Shown: positions 34,401 through 38,794 of the stretch, piece after piece
Position numbering within the stretch: position 1 is the first letter of the stretch
Layout: each line of letters starts with the position of its first letter
NCBI GenBank assembly: GCA_030549495.1
Contig: JAUIRK010000157.1
Coordinates: 479,501 to 543,500 of the forward strand
Direction of reading: 5' to 3'
DNA length: 64,000 bases
Source: Nectonema munidae
Taxonomy: Eukaryota > Nematomorpha > Nectonematoida > Nectonematidae
Translations under genes and position numbers: made by a program
The notes under the pieces: generated by a model
What the model was told of the DNA's origin: nothing
Seen by the model: the letters and a program-made list of their open reading frames with translations, nothing else
Databases searched by the model: none

Positions 34401-34710
34401 ATACGATTTTATTTTTTATGTGACACTCGTATCGCATTGGGTCTAAAGAAGTTAAAGGGCAAAATCTGTAAGATTTGAAGCGTGACATTTACGATCTAAC
34501 AGAGAAAAAAAATTCCTTTTGTGAGATATCAAACCCAACCTACACTTGTATAAACACTAAACCACATATCATCCCTTCACCTATAAATATGTATTATGTC
34601 TATTTTAGAGTGTTTTTATCAAAGATGCGACGACACTGGAACAAAATAACTTTGTTCCCAACTGCCTGCTAGAATTACAGATCAAAGAGAGAGGTGGTAG
34701 AAAAAAATGA
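1460..34710 (+). CDS. SF3A1: Splicing factor 3A subunit 1 (SF3a120/Prp21 family), 5'-incomplete, multi-exon
   Basis: SF3A1 is the large subunit of the SF3a complex of U2 snRNP and acts in the nucleus during spliceosome A-complex assembly. Exons traced by homology and phase: 1460-1498, 3411-3741, 6699-6858, 8820-8973, 9611-9873, 11367-11603, 13912-14023, 14073-14180, 15028-15200, (16091-16243 uncertain), 24816-24940, 26891-27018, 30000-30229, 31685-31723, 31769-31870, 31933-32004, 34609-34710. In order they encode SURP1, SURP2, a charged linker with the IDWHDF block, an acidic linker, the RKDYDPKA and SPITGEK blocks, a Pro-rich stretch and the ubiquitin-like domain ending ERGGRKK. All exon phases agree. 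The first exons (human N-terminal region before IVDKTA) lie upstream of the window. The protein is more divergent than typical animal orthologues, especially in the linkers. The downstream GPCR is convergent. Confidence 0.95.
1868..1990. repeat. Short degenerate tandem repeat
   Basis: Three to four imperfect units of about 33 bp share gtgattaattttagag followed by ttrg-gtttgtgat. It lies in an SF3A1 intron. Confidence 0.6.
2677..3078 (-). mobile_element. Tc1/mariner transposase tail, tandemly duplicated
   Basis: The - strand of 2665-2880 reads QRPDLNPVEN, the SPDLNPIEN signature (third acidic region) of Tc1-like transposases. The ~204-bp segment is then repeated head to tail: tacgacaaattttagtatt starts near 2679 and again at 2883. 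The second copy lacks about 9 bp but is otherwise close to identical. Only this C-terminal piece is present, so it is a dead fragment duplicated after insertion. Confidence 0.75.
3411..3741 (+). CDS. SF3A1: SF3A1 exon b: rest of SURP1 and linker
   Basis: The exon opens after ttctacttag and continues PEFEIKIQEN, then FNFLNRGDPYNAYYVHKI, the second half of SURP1. An acidic and basic linker follows, and it ends PPPEFEFITDPPSISAQE with two bases left over. Human SF3A1 has PPPEFEFIADPPSISAFDLD at the same place. The donor is GTGAGT. An in-frame TGA would follow directly without splicing. Confidence 0.95.
3915..4052. mobile_element. piggyBac-type MITE
   Basis: It is bounded by TTAA on both sides, with inverted ends TTAACCCATTAAGTCCC and GGTACTTAATGGGTTAA. 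It is 138 bp, without coding capacity. An internal small palindrome, TTCCCATTTGGGAA, is present. TTAA target sites and CCC ends are the hallmark of piggyBac-derived MITEs. Confidence 0.8.
4958..5101. mobile_element. Foldback MITE with ~55-bp inverted arms
   Basis: The left arm (from aaagtggtgctggcaagc) and the right arm (ending gcttatcagcaccatttt) are inverted copies over about 55 bp, sharing an almost unbroken block tcaaaaagttataaggaaat. A loop of ~25 bp separates them. No coding frame is seen. The superfamily is not assigned. Confidence 0.8.
5102..6698. other. SF3A1 intron, nothing recognised
   Basis: This is AT-rich intron sequence without a convincing ORF, RNA gene or repeat boundary. 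Confidence 0.5.
6699..6858 (+). CDS. SF3A1: SF3A1 exon c: SURP2
   Basis: This exon carries the second SURP module: LDLVKLTAEFVARNG, then FLTSLMQKESKNYAFDFL and HSLFPYFTKLIEHYTK, close to the human module. SURP2 is the part of SF3A1 known to bind SF3A3 (SF3a60). The exon begins after gatttaag and ends in frame at the donor gtagaa. Confidence 0.95.
6859..8819. other. SF3A1 intron, nothing recognised
   Basis: Two antisense open stretches (7711-7971 and 8177-8380) are short, lack recognisable motifs and look like chance frames in AT-rich DNA. No transposon ends were seen. Confidence 0.5.
8820..8973 (+). CDS. SF3A1: SF3A1 exon d: ILVPSK charged linker
   Basis: The exon starts after ccattttag in phase 0 with ILVPSKQELSSIK, aligning with human ILIPPKGLFSKLK. 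It ends in a charged helix, EIEFKERER, aligning with the human EKEKER stretch. The donor is GTTTAT, GT but otherwise weak. It leaves one base, and joining to the next exon gives I-A-F-V-Q-I-D-W-H-D-F, which fits the family. Confidence 0.85.
9611..9873 (+). CDS. SF3A1: SF3A1 exon e: IDWHDF and PTPTTPD blocks
   Basis: The exon begins after atatttttag and reads AFVQIDWHDFVICETINF, then PTPTTPDKVGSHVLMQER. These match human YAQIDWHDFVVVETVDF and PPPTTPEELGARILIQER, the family's most recognisable central block. A Thr/Ser/Asn-rich tail follows, ending at a strong gtaagt donor in phase 0. Confidence 0.94.
9874..11366. other. SF3A1 intron, nothing recognised
   Basis: This is AT-rich, with no ORF or inverted-repeat element that I can support. 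Confidence 0.5.
11367..11603 (+). CDS. SF3A1: SF3A1 exon f: Ser/Asn and acidic linker
   Basis: This is a 79-codon exon between ctctag and gtaaca, phase 0 at both ends. Its protein is low-complexity (Ser, Asn, Lys, then EEEVIIEQ). It sits where human SF3A1 has a poorly conserved acidic linker, so the call rests on splice sites, open phase and position rather than on matched residues. Confidence 0.7.
11959..13508 (-). mobile_element. Internally deleted hAT transposon (TTF finger joined to hATC)
   Basis: The terminal inverted repeats are CAGTAACGTAGCCAG at the left and CTGGCTACGTGCCTCTG at the right. They are flanked by 8-bp duplications TGTGTATA and TGTATATA (7 of 8 equal). On the - strand, the TTF-type N-terminal finger segment (KEQPFQPIL, FQSSWFNRRPWLEYSARY, ~12300-12420) runs almost straight into the hAT C-terminal dimerisation domain (TATCERSFSTLKRLF, 12057-12293). 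The catalytic core between them is missing. It is about 1.55 kb and sits in an SF3A1 intron. Confidence 0.88.
12057..12293 (-). pseudogene. hAT transposase C-terminal (hATC dimerisation) fragment
   Basis: The fragment is 78 codons: LLGASTIGISTATCERSFST, then LKRLFINERSTMLHERKRNG and ending KIKLF before the stop. The CERSFSxLKRL signature defines the hATC domain. It is part of the deleted element at 11959-13508 and is non-functional without the DDE core. Confidence 0.88.
13912..14023 (+). CDS. SF3A1: SF3A1 exon g: RKDYDPKA block
   Basis: The exon follows atctttttta-g and ends ENIIIRKDYDPK plus one base, matching human QVIVRKDYDPKA. It leaves in phase 1 at gttttt. The following intron is only 49 bp (14024-14072). 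Confidence 0.9.
14073..14180 (+). CDS. SF3A1: SF3A1 exon h: SPITGEK block
   Basis: The exon completes ASK and reads KYLISPITGEKILASKLH, then DHMRI. Human has EYLVSPITGEKIPASKMQEHMRIG. The phases (1 in, 1 out) fit both neighbours. The donor is gtaatt. Confidence 0.94.
14390..14560. repeat. GT-rich degenerate microsatellite
   Basis: The tract is dominated by gtgtrt words (tgtgtatgtgtttgtgtacg and similar), with thymine runs between. It is an imperfect (GT)n tract in an SF3A1 intron. Confidence 0.7.
15028..15200 (+). CDS. SF3A1: SF3A1 exon i: LLDPxWxEQRDR block
   Basis: The exon starts after the branch-like tactaag and reads GLLDPHWVEQRDRTIAEK, then EEVYAPGTAVSSTLKKLAER and RTDIFGAGHQETYIGKK. 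This is nearly collinear with human GLLDPRWLEQRDR to RRTDIFGVEETAIGKK. It ends in phase 0 at gtatcc. Confidence 0.95.
15201..15951. other. SF3A1 intron, nothing recognised
   Basis: No ORF or repeat ends are seen before the MITE that starts at 15952. Confidence 0.5.
15952..16065. mobile_element. pogo/Tigger-like MITE
   Basis: The left end is CAGTCTAAAACCTATTTGG and the right end CTCGCTTAAACAGGTTAGAC, inverted copies with TA at both flanks. It is about 113 bp. The internal CTCAAGCGAG and ctggctcgctt words recall Tigger termini. Confidence 0.7.
16091..16243 (+). CDS. SF3A1: Possible SF3A1 exon j (uncertain)
   Basis: This is a 51-codon stretch, open, phase 0 at both ends, bounded by a plain AG (gaaag) and by AAG|gtaaag. 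It lies between two exons that also meet in phase 0. Its second half is Ser/Glu-rich (for example NSSPSEYNEEASSQEDV). In human SF3A1 this position holds the conserved KVTWDGHSGS segment, which I do not see here. A pogo-like MITE ends 26 bp upstream and a SINE begins right at the donor. An alternative acceptor is the tattcag near 16162. It could be a real divergent exon, or a chance open frame. Confidence 0.4.
16244..16350 (-). repeat. tRNA-derived SINE, copy 1
   Basis: On the - strand it contains the pol III box B word GGTTCGATCCC, followed by GCATCAAGC and a body (gcggagcaattgtgcc) ending ggtgcctttac. It is an inverted homologue of the copy at 16480-16620. Its body end coincides with the donor side of the uncertain SF3A1 exon at 16091-16243. 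Confidence 0.75.
16475..16622 (+). repeat. tRNA-derived SINE, copy 2
   Basis: The tRNA-like head is TGGTTAGATGC (box A-like), then GGGTTCGATTCCGC (box B), then a body agttcgatacaagcggcgca and ggtgaaaacaccctacggta. It is homologous to the inverted copy about 130 bp upstream, so the pair could form a long hairpin in the pre-mRNA. Confidence 0.78.
16630..17752. other. SF3A1 intron, nothing recognised
   Basis: It includes a small local direct duplication of agattatctaaa / aatttagata words near 16880-16950; otherwise it is plain AT-rich intron. Confidence 0.45.
17753..18951 (+). mobile_element. Internally deleted hAT transposon
   Basis: The ends TAGTGATGTATCGGAT and ATCCGATACATCTCTA are inverted copies, flanked by 8-bp duplications GTGTAGAT and GTGTAAAT (7 of 8). 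Subterminal regions repeat ATCCGCATCCGC many times on both sides. An ORF at 18344-18631 carries the hATC domain. It is about 1.2 kb and lacks the DDE core. A (GA)n tract lies at about 18098-18117. Confidence 0.88.
18344..18631 (+). pseudogene. hAT transposase C-terminal fragment (ZBED type)
   Basis: The fragment reads LDWWKIKEEQFPFLSK, then PPSTVQSEQLFSTPGNI and a stop; the reading continues NDKRKRLL past it. LDWWK...FPxLS and S-E-x-x-F-S-T-x-G are the hATC signature of ZBED-like hAT transposases. It is a degenerate remnant in the element at 17753-18951. Confidence 0.85.
18960..21420. other. SF3A1 intron with a hAT-like half-end and an (ATT)n tract
   Basis: At 19634 the word CAGGGGTGTCAAATATAG, with GCGGCTCGCC soon after, resembles a hAT terminus, but no matching inverted right end is seen. 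An (ATT)n microsatellite is at 20156-20178. The open stretch at 18992-19249 is AT-rich with no motif. Nothing else is recognised. Confidence 0.45.
21421..21541. repeat. 20-bp minisatellite with a CCTTG core
   Basis: CCTTG occurs at 21427, 21447, 21467, 21487, 21506 and 21536, so the period is 20 bp (once 19, once 30). The units read like aaaatatccttgaactgaat. Confidence 0.75.
22230..22775. repeat. Degenerate ~150-160-bp tandem repeat with palindromic ACTACATATGTAGT
   Basis: The box actaca/g-tatgtag recurs near 22237, 22386, 22546 and 22704, each of the last three followed by a-g-gggct-like text. The later two also share gaagacattttttatgtaag. This suggests four diverged units. Confidence 0.65.
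23071..23814. mobile_element. Non-autonomous hAT element
   Basis: The ends TAGTGATGGGACGAT and ATCGTGCCATCACTA are inverted copies, flanked by 8-bp duplications CCCTCGAT and CCCTCCAT (7 of 8). Subterminal arrays of ATCGGAATCG words lie on both sides. It is 744 bp, without a transposase frame. It has landed inside an older repeat: the right flank, gcattgtgcaaaggcgcacc, resembles 30.5 kb. Confidence 0.88.
23823..24815. other. SF3A1 intron, older repeat flank then plain sequence
   Basis: The first ~60 bp (gcattgtgcaaaggcgcacc onward) resembles 30500-30530 (gcattgtgtacagccgcacc), so it is a fragment of an unassigned interspersed repeat. The rest shows no feature. Confidence 0.4.
24816..24940 (+). 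CDS. SF3A1: SF3A1 exon k: charged to Pro-rich linker
   Basis: The exon lies between cttttttag and GTAAGA. It reads LHEEESKPKKLTLTDE to APSFQIPPPNVES and leaves two bases. Only this frame is open across the exon. It corresponds to the human EDDTKEKIGPSKPNE to Pro-rich transition. Similarity is compositional, so the call depends mostly on phase and good splice sites. Confidence 0.75.
24941..26035. other. SF3A1 intron, no supported feature
   Basis: An open stretch at 25720-25953 (77 codons, Lys/Leu/Ile-rich) follows a tctacag acceptor-like word, but its frame does not fit the flanking exons and no family is recognised. Confidence 0.45.
26036..26180 (+). repeat. Strand-asymmetric G/T-rich tract with long G-runs
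   Basis: About 145 bp are almost free of A and C on the + strand. They include one run of about eleven G, several runs of three to five G and long T runs. On the transcribed SF3A1 pre-mRNA this would be G/U-rich with G-quadruplex potential. It may also be an assembly-difficult region. Confidence 0.75.
26891..27018 (+). CDS. SF3A1: SF3A1 exon l: Pro-rich linker
   Basis: The two bases carried over from the previous exon plus this exon give K-SSNIGIEKVHAK and later TPKQTLPPPPKSSN. AG occurs at 26889-26890 and again 3 and 6 nt on, so small in-frame acceptor shifts are possible. The only donor before the in-frame stop is GTTCTA, a weak site. The exon leaves one base that fits the next exon. Confidence 0.72.
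27066..28262 (-). mobile_element. Tc1/mariner (IS630)-like element remnant with subterminal 22-bp repeats
   Basis: The inverted ends are tatagcatttttactttaag at the left and cttaaagtgaaaatgctata at the right. The left end then repeats ttaagttcgtctttttt-like units of ~22 bp about five times (27081-27210). On the - strand, broken coding text reads GHKKKILRPERYNFLENIIE, SNPMLTLEEIHEK and STLHEYLVDTFKVTLKRVNK, the helix-turn-helix part of Tc1-like transposases. The catalytic half is not seen. Confidence 0.75.
28256..28860. other. SF3A1 intron, no supported feature
   Basis: It contains a splice-site-bounded 102-nt open stretch (28496-28597) whose phase does not fit the flanking exons. Bases ~28443-28480 (caatgtaattttgtatattt) resemble ~22100-22120, a short unassigned repeat. 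Confidence 0.4.
28858..29060 (+). mobile_element. Possible Tc1-like transposase 3' fragment
   Basis: The + strand reads IENMWTFLKREVKE, which resembles the NPIENLWxxLKRxV segment of Tc1 transposases, followed by a stop and further weakly coding sequence. No termini are seen. Confidence 0.4.
29103..29262 (+). repeat. tRNA-derived SINE (second family)
   Basis: There is a box A-like TGGCATGGTGG and a degenerate box B GGTTTTGATTTTC, then a body with gatgccatccggttgacgtc and aggaagggcatctg. The CAGGAAGGGCATC block recurs in several invertebrate tRNA-derived SINEs from memory. No clear target duplication was found. Confidence 0.6.
29263..29999. other. SF3A1 intron with a piggyBac-type half-end
   Basis: At about 29500-29517 the text gggatcaaatgggttaa reads inversely TTAACCCATTTGATCCC, like the MITE end at 3915. 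No partner end was found. Otherwise nothing. Confidence 0.4.
30000..30229 (+). CDS. SF3A1: SF3A1 exon m: Pro-rich region and nuclear-type basic tail
   Basis: This exon is strongly Pro-rich (PLLPPPPPAFMTQPANPPPR, PPFIPPPTPLL), then DIPPPPAIKRIRIEAG. It equals the human Pro-rich region ending KKLKTED. Base composition rises to well above the surrounding AT-rich DNA because of Pro codons. The acceptor can be 29999 or 30002, both in frame. The donor is gtaatt, phase 0. Confidence 0.92.
30230..31684. other. SF3A1 intron with repeat fragments
   Basis: Bases ~30480-30530 match the repeat flank at 23.8 kb. At ~30745-30772, ggccgccagttggagacccctg is an inverted hAT-type terminus (CAGGGGTCTCCAACTGGCGG) without a visible partner. 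ORFs at 31056-31334 (-) and 31346-31528 (+) have no family signature. Confidence 0.45.
31685..31723 (+). CDS. SF3A1: SF3A1 micro-exon n
   Basis: This is a 13-codon exon, LVGDDDNIKRFIP, aligning without gaps to human LMPEEEFLRRNKG just before the ubiquitin-like domain. The acceptor is attttatag and the donor gtgatt. The next intron is 45 bp (31724-31768), so exons n, o and p and their introns fit in 320 bp. Confidence 0.82.
31769..31870 (+). CDS. SF3A1: SF3A1 exon o: first half of ubiquitin-like domain
   Basis: The exon reads PLVTFKVQVPNLTEKSEW, then CLNGQQVEITLPINDR. Human has PVSIKVQVPNMQDKTEWKLNGQVLVFTLPLTDQ. The acceptor is gctttttttag and the donor gtattc; both ends are phase 0. Confidence 0.96.
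31933..32004 (+). CDS. SF3A1: SF3A1 exon p: middle of ubiquitin-like domain
   Basis: This is 24 codons: VYDIKSRLNEILGMPIAK, then QKLQYN. It matches human VSVIKVKIHEATGMPAGKQKLQYEG, the helix and GMPxxKQKL turn of the ubiquitin-like fold. It is in phase 0 at both ends. The following 2.6-kb intron holds a Tc1-like element, a hAT remnant and a piggyBac-type MITE. Confidence 0.96.
32118..32856 (-). mobile_element. Tc1/mariner element, decayed
   Basis: The ends carry inverted TGCAAAAGTTT blocks (CAGTGTTGCGGTGCAAAAGT at the left; aacttttgcatccaag at the right) next to TA dinucleotides. On the - strand, decayed coding reads MSQRAISKLFGLSTSAIS (helix-turn-helix) and later IFSDETKLSFVLM, matching the FSDESKxxLF catalytic-Asp region. 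It has internal deletions and stops and is 0.74 kb against the usual 1.2-1.6 kb. It sits in the last SF3A1 intron. Confidence 0.8.
33361..33942. mobile_element. Probable non-autonomous hAT element
   Basis: The left end CAGATGTGACCAAACTACTG and the right end ggtttgctacccctg (inverse CAGGGGTAGCAAACC) are related hAT-like termini. Both are followed inward by GGAGCCGG / AGAGCCG. The target duplication is poor. It is about 582 bp without coding. Confidence 0.6.
34122..34231. mobile_element. piggyBac-type MITE, diverged
   Basis: It is bounded by TTAA, with inverted ends TTAACACATTTAAGCC and GGCATAAGTGGGTTAA. Internal words gacgatagcttttttcattg resemble the MITE at 3915-4052 (cgtctgcttttttcaatgac), so they are the same family. 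Confidence 0.72.
34609..34710 (+). CDS. SF3A1: SF3A1 last exon: end of ubiquitin-like domain, RGG tail, stop
   Basis: The exon starts after tattttag, reads SVFIKDATTLEQNNFVPN, and ends LQIKERGGRKK before TGA. It has the same length (33 residues) as the human end. The UBL and RGGRKK tail of human SF3A1 bind stem-loop 4 of U1 snRNA. Phe of the FIKD motif and the basic tail are kept, but the two Tyr of human LAYYNM are Gln and Asn here. Confidence 0.96.
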   Translation, partial: SVFIKDATTLEQNNFVPNCLLELQIKERGGRKK

Positions 34711-34762
34711 AATAAGACACCTCACGCTACCTCCATCTCCACTTAAAATATTTCACATAGTA

Positions 34763-34775
34763 AATAAAGTTTATT
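34763..34775. promoter_or_regulatory. Back-to-back poly(A) signals for SF3A1 (+) and the GPCR (-)
   Basis: AATAAAGTTTATT reads AATAAA at 34763-34768 on the + strand (53 nt past the SF3A1 stop) and AATAAA at 34770-34775 on the - strand (about 160 nt past the GPCR stop). A single 13-bp near-palindrome can therefore serve both converging genes. A second - strand AATAAA lies near 34788-34793. Confidence 0.7.
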
Positions 34776-34936
34776 AAACTTGCTGTTTTTTTATTTTCAT
34801 AGATAACATTACCTTGGTGCTCGTTTTCGTGAGAATCATTTGTGTTTGCTGAGTGAGCTTCTTCAGAGTTTAAAGCCGTGCACGAGTGCAGTGACACAAA
34901 TCTTGACTAGAGGGATGGATGTGTTACAGAGCAGTG

Positions 34937-35986
34937 CTATTTCTTCTTTCTGAACACACTAATAAGGACCTTTCTAAAGGTTGAGTTGAACAGGTAGATG
35001 TAAAAGTTGCTGCAGTTCGCCCAGAGTGTGATGTGGTTTGTGGTGTGCATGAAGATCATGTAGCCATAGAGCAGCTTTTTGAACTTGTAAATGTTTTGCT
35101 GCAGAATAAAGGAAATGGAGAGAGGGATGTTGGCGATGAAGTACAGTACCACAACACCTACCATTACTTGCACCAGGGCACGGTCTTCCTTGGAGATGTC
35201 AGTAGTATTGGCATCGCCTTTGCGCTCCTTCTTGGCGACCAGAATCTTGCGATACGCATACACCATCTTCGTGTTTAAAATGGCTACCAAGAATATGGGC
35301 ACATACGAGATTAAGATTTCTCTGACCCAGCGGACAACGACAAATGTCTTGCTGTTGAAGATATACACGTTTCTCATTCTCCAGTAGACGAGCTTGCCCG
35401 TTTTTTCGTCCTGGTACTCCAAAACAGTGTATGAAATACTCTCCAAAATTGCTACGGTCCAGCCTATCACGTACACAATGCCAATCGCTATGTTGATTCT
35501 TTGTACCGTGACCCATGTTTTGTATTTAATTCCGTAGCATATGGCAATGTATCTGTCGATCGTTATCAAAAGGATGATCAAGTTGCCTATCTTATTCAGA
35601 GCGTTGATGCCATAAAACTGGATATGCGATTGAAAAAAGGCAAATGCATACAACTTGGTGAAAGGAAAGTTGTACTTCTTTCCATAGAAGTCTAGCACGG
35701 GAAAGAAAACCATGAAAATGATGTGGAGGAGTCGCGTTGTCGAGAGCCAAAAAATAAATTTGTGCGCCAACACTTTCGGTTCAATCTTCTTCAAAACGAT
35801 TAAAAGCAGGATGTTTCCCACGAATCCGATGAAAATCCAAAATGGAGTCAGGATTCCATAGTAGGTCATCTTCAGCGGTGACAATTTCAAATCGTATTTC
35901 ACATATAAAACGAAATAAGACTCCTCTTTGCTCTCTTCCTTCACATCAGTTTTGTTTACATCTTCACTCTCTGTTCTCTGGAGAGC
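34937..35986 (-). CDS. Class A peptide GPCR (FMRFamide-receptor-like), 3' coding exon
   Basis: This is a seven-transmembrane receptor, predicted in the plasma membrane. Counting from the GTG at 35944, TM1 is ~26-50 (with GN in FVGNILL), TM2 ~63-88, TM3 ~111-137 ending IDRY (the DRY motif), TM4 ~150-175, TM5 ~210-234 with a Pro, TM6 ~259-285 with IPLSI, and TM7 ~293-321 with NFYIY in place of NPxxY. A basic tail ends FRKKK. The overall pattern is that of invertebrate FMRFamide/neuropeptide receptors; the ligand is not predictable. There is no ATG at the start of the open frame. Upstream in frame lies an AG acceptor (cattattag, exon start 35986), giving an N-terminus with an N-glycosylation site (NKT) and implying a first exon further upstream. 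The usual TM3/ECL2 disulfide cysteines are not visible. It converges with SF3A1. Confidence 0.88.
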   Translation of the reverse strand, partial: ALQRTESEDVNKTDVKEESKEESYFVLYVKYDLKLSPLKMTYYGILTPFWIFIGFVGNILLLIVLKKIEPKVLAHKFIFWLSTTRLLHIIFMVFFPVLDFYGKKYNFPFTKLYAFAFFQSHIQFYGINALNKIGNLIILLITIDRYIAICYGIKYKTWVTVQRINIAIGIVYVIGWTVAILESISYTVLEYQDEKTGKLVYWRMRNVYIFNSKTFVVVRWVREILISYVPIFLVAILNTKMVYAYRKILVAKKERKGDANTTDISKEDRALVQVMVGVVVLYFIANIPLSISFILQQNIYKFKKLLYGYMIFMHTTNHITLWANCSNFYIYLFNSTFRKVLISVFRKKK

Positions 35987-37866
35987 CTAATAATGAATGA
36001 AGGCTGTAAAACACGTGTGTACGCTTAAGAACTTCTCTTTATATATTCTATATTTTAAGCAGCTAATGCGTCAATTTCGTGTAACAGCTAATAATTTTAA
36101 TCTTGTCGCGAAAGCGTGCATGTGATGCATATTCTAGTGCACACCATTCTATTTTTTAATAAAAAAAACCAAAGCATAACTACTTTTATTTGAATAAATT
36201 TAACGTTATTTAGATTGGACGGAAAACTGAAAATATCCAAGGGTTTATGAAATTACGTATTTTTCGTATTAGCGCCAATACAGCATAGGATACCGAGCTG
36301 TTAAAATTTATATAAATATGCGTATAAAGTTTTTTCATCTTAATAATTTTAATTTGCAACGGCTTTATCTGAACCCCATTTTAATAGAGAAGAAAATATT
36401 TTTCGTATTTTAATTTTGGAACAAAGGATAATGTTCTTTCTAAATTATACATTAAAAAAGGATGCGACTGAAGATAAGGAAATTCTGTGAAATGGTCAGA
36501 GAAATTTATAGGATGTTTAGATAAGTCCGAAAGAACGTAACGCAGTGAAAATAAGAAAGCTGCAGCACAGATAACTCCTCTAAAAGCATAACTAGATAGA
36601 TATTAAAAGCATAAGATAGAGAGATTGCAAAACTAAAGCATTAAAGTCATATTATTCGAGATTGTTATTTATTATTATATTACCTTTTTCTTTTCAGTAA
36701 TACCTTTCAACTTTTGAAAAGACATGCTGAATTTTCAAGATTTTAGAAGATGTATTTCGTTATAGGTCATAAACTCAACTTATATTCTAAATACAATTTA
36801 AACATTCGTCCAAAAAAGTTAATTGGAAAAGGCTATTTTTGTTTAAATAATGTTCGTCATATAACTCAATTAAAAATTCTATTTTATAGCCATGTTGAGC
36901 GTTGCTTCAAAAAAGGCCACACATTCAATTGGATAAATTAAAATTTTTAGAACTAATCAAGATGGGGCAATTATAGGAAGTTTTTCAAAAGGGCCGAAAA
37001 AAGAATTCTTACTCTGAAAATTATGAGTACAATTAAGAAGCATTTTTTCATGAGGAACAATTTATAAAGAGTGGTTATGCTGTGAGATAGGATTATTGGC
37101 AGGAGATGTTTTTATGAGAGTCCATTCTCGCTCTATCTGTACAGAGTTCACCTTTCGATAATTAAGGCATTTTGCAGCATAATAACAAAAAGAGCATATC
37201 CTCCACAACTCCTGCTAACATCTTGAGCACCAGCAAACTTTCTAACGAGTAATTTAAAAAAGAGCATAAAATATTTTATGACTTTTTTAATTTACGAGAT
37301 AAACACTCACTTATCGTAAAATTACAGTGTGGCGTCGATTTCTCTTGCTCTGAGCTTGCTGTTCTACCAGTCCATGCTTTTCAAAATGTCTAAACTTAAG
37401 CAGAATCTGCCAATGTTTTGTTAAGTGAAATTCGATTGAAATTTTGAAACATTCATATTCATAAGTGAATCATAACTGTCTTATCATTACTACAAACGAA
37501 ACCAATTGATTGAAAGATCTCTGAATAAGTCTCTAAGCAGGGTTTCCCGACGATGTCCCACTCGACCTCAGGCGTCCACAGAAAAAGTCAGTGAGTAAAA
37601 GCAGAATTAGGAAACACTTTGTTGACAAACTTTTGTTTGTGCATAGATGCAGTTGTGTTTATTTACTTCACAACAGAAGCGTTGTGATATTGCTAAATAA
37701 GTAATGATTTCGTTGTCATGGCAACTTTTATTGTGACTGGGATTAAAAAAATAAGCTCAAGAGTGTCTTTAGTATTTTCCTAAGTAAGTATGCTTGAGTG
37801 TTAGTATATATTTTATAAAGAAAAAAGAAGCAAATTATAATTAATTTCTGAATAAACTACCTAGAG
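35987..37866. other. Upstream region of the GPCR and 3' flank, no gene seen
   Basis: It should hold the GPCR's first exon and promoter on the - strand, but I could not identify them. The open stretch at 36750-36941 (+) shows no signature. Confidence 0.45.
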
Positions 37867-38220
37867 CAGTGGTTCTCAACCTTTTTTATCCCGTTCCCTC
37901 TTTTTCAGTTTACCTGTGGACCCCTACAACTGAATAGTTTGAGCCAACAAAATCAATCAAAGATTTTTATGCAAAAAATTATTGTAGTCATCTGATTAAA
38001 TCGTATGCTAACTCATATGAAATCAGAGATATAAACATTCAAAATATGAAACTTTAAAAAAGGGAAGAAAATATTTATTTAAAAAAGCTCTAAATATATA
38101 TATTTATATTGATTTGGAAAATAGAAGTATATTGAAGGAGATTCAGCATAAGTAGTTTGAAGCAGAATTTCCATGGGCCCCTTGAAATTCTTCCATGGAC
38201 CCCCCGGTTGGCAACCACTG
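37867..38220. mobile_element. Non-autonomous hAT (MER5/Charlie-like ends) with perfect 8-bp TSD
   Basis: The ends CAGTGGTTCTCAACCTTTTT and GGTTGGCAACCACTG are inverted copies, flanked on both sides by ACCTAGAG (8 of 8). Inside, tggacccctacaactg near the left end and ccatggaccccccggttgg near the right end are typical of this group. It is 354 bp, with no coding. Confidence 0.92.
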
Positions 38221-38228
38221 ACCTAGAG

Positions 38229-38700
38229 CTTCGCGTTTGTTGGAATTAAAAAAAATGGGACGCTATGTTTTCCAACAGTGACCTCTAACACTCAGCCATG
38301 ACACGCTTACATCGTAAATAGACAATATGTGTGACTATTTCTTAAACTCACATGATTGGCTTTTCCAAATTTCACTTGCATATTTCTAATACGCAAAATT
38401 TGGAACTATTTGTTTGCGAGTAGCTTGAATGAAAATTAAAATAGATATTCGGATCAGGTGCAGATTATTTTATACGAAACGAGGGTATATGATGTACATA
38501 TCTAAAAATTAGATGAGTATTTTTTGCTCTCCAGCATCTAAAAGAAGGAAATTTGAAATACAATTAAAACGTATGAACTTAATCTCCATAAGTTCAACAA
38601 AAGATGTAAACTAATTATAGAAGGATAGTTATCTTATATTTGATTAATAGAATATTAGAAATAAAATTGAAATAGATAATTGTTTGCAAGAATTTTTCTA
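38229..38700. other. Intergenic, nothing recognised
   Basis: This is AT-rich flank downstream of INTS4, with no ORF or repeat. Confidence 0.5.
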
Positions 38701-38707
38701 AAGTGAG

Positions 38708-38713
38708 TTTATT
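38708..38713 (-). promoter_or_regulatory. INTS4: Poly(A) signal of INTS4
   Basis: tttatt on the + strand gives AATAAA on the - strand about 82 nt downstream of the INTS4 stop codon. An overlapping second copy follows. Confidence 0.6.
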
Positions 38714-38794
38714 TATTCAGTCAAATACTGCATCAGCTCCTTCCGTAGGAAATAAAACGAACTAAAATAAGATACAACTCCCCAGTTCTTAGTA

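Noticed and set aside
35033-35695. Several + strand ORFs
   Set aside because: They are frames opposite the GPCR coding exon.
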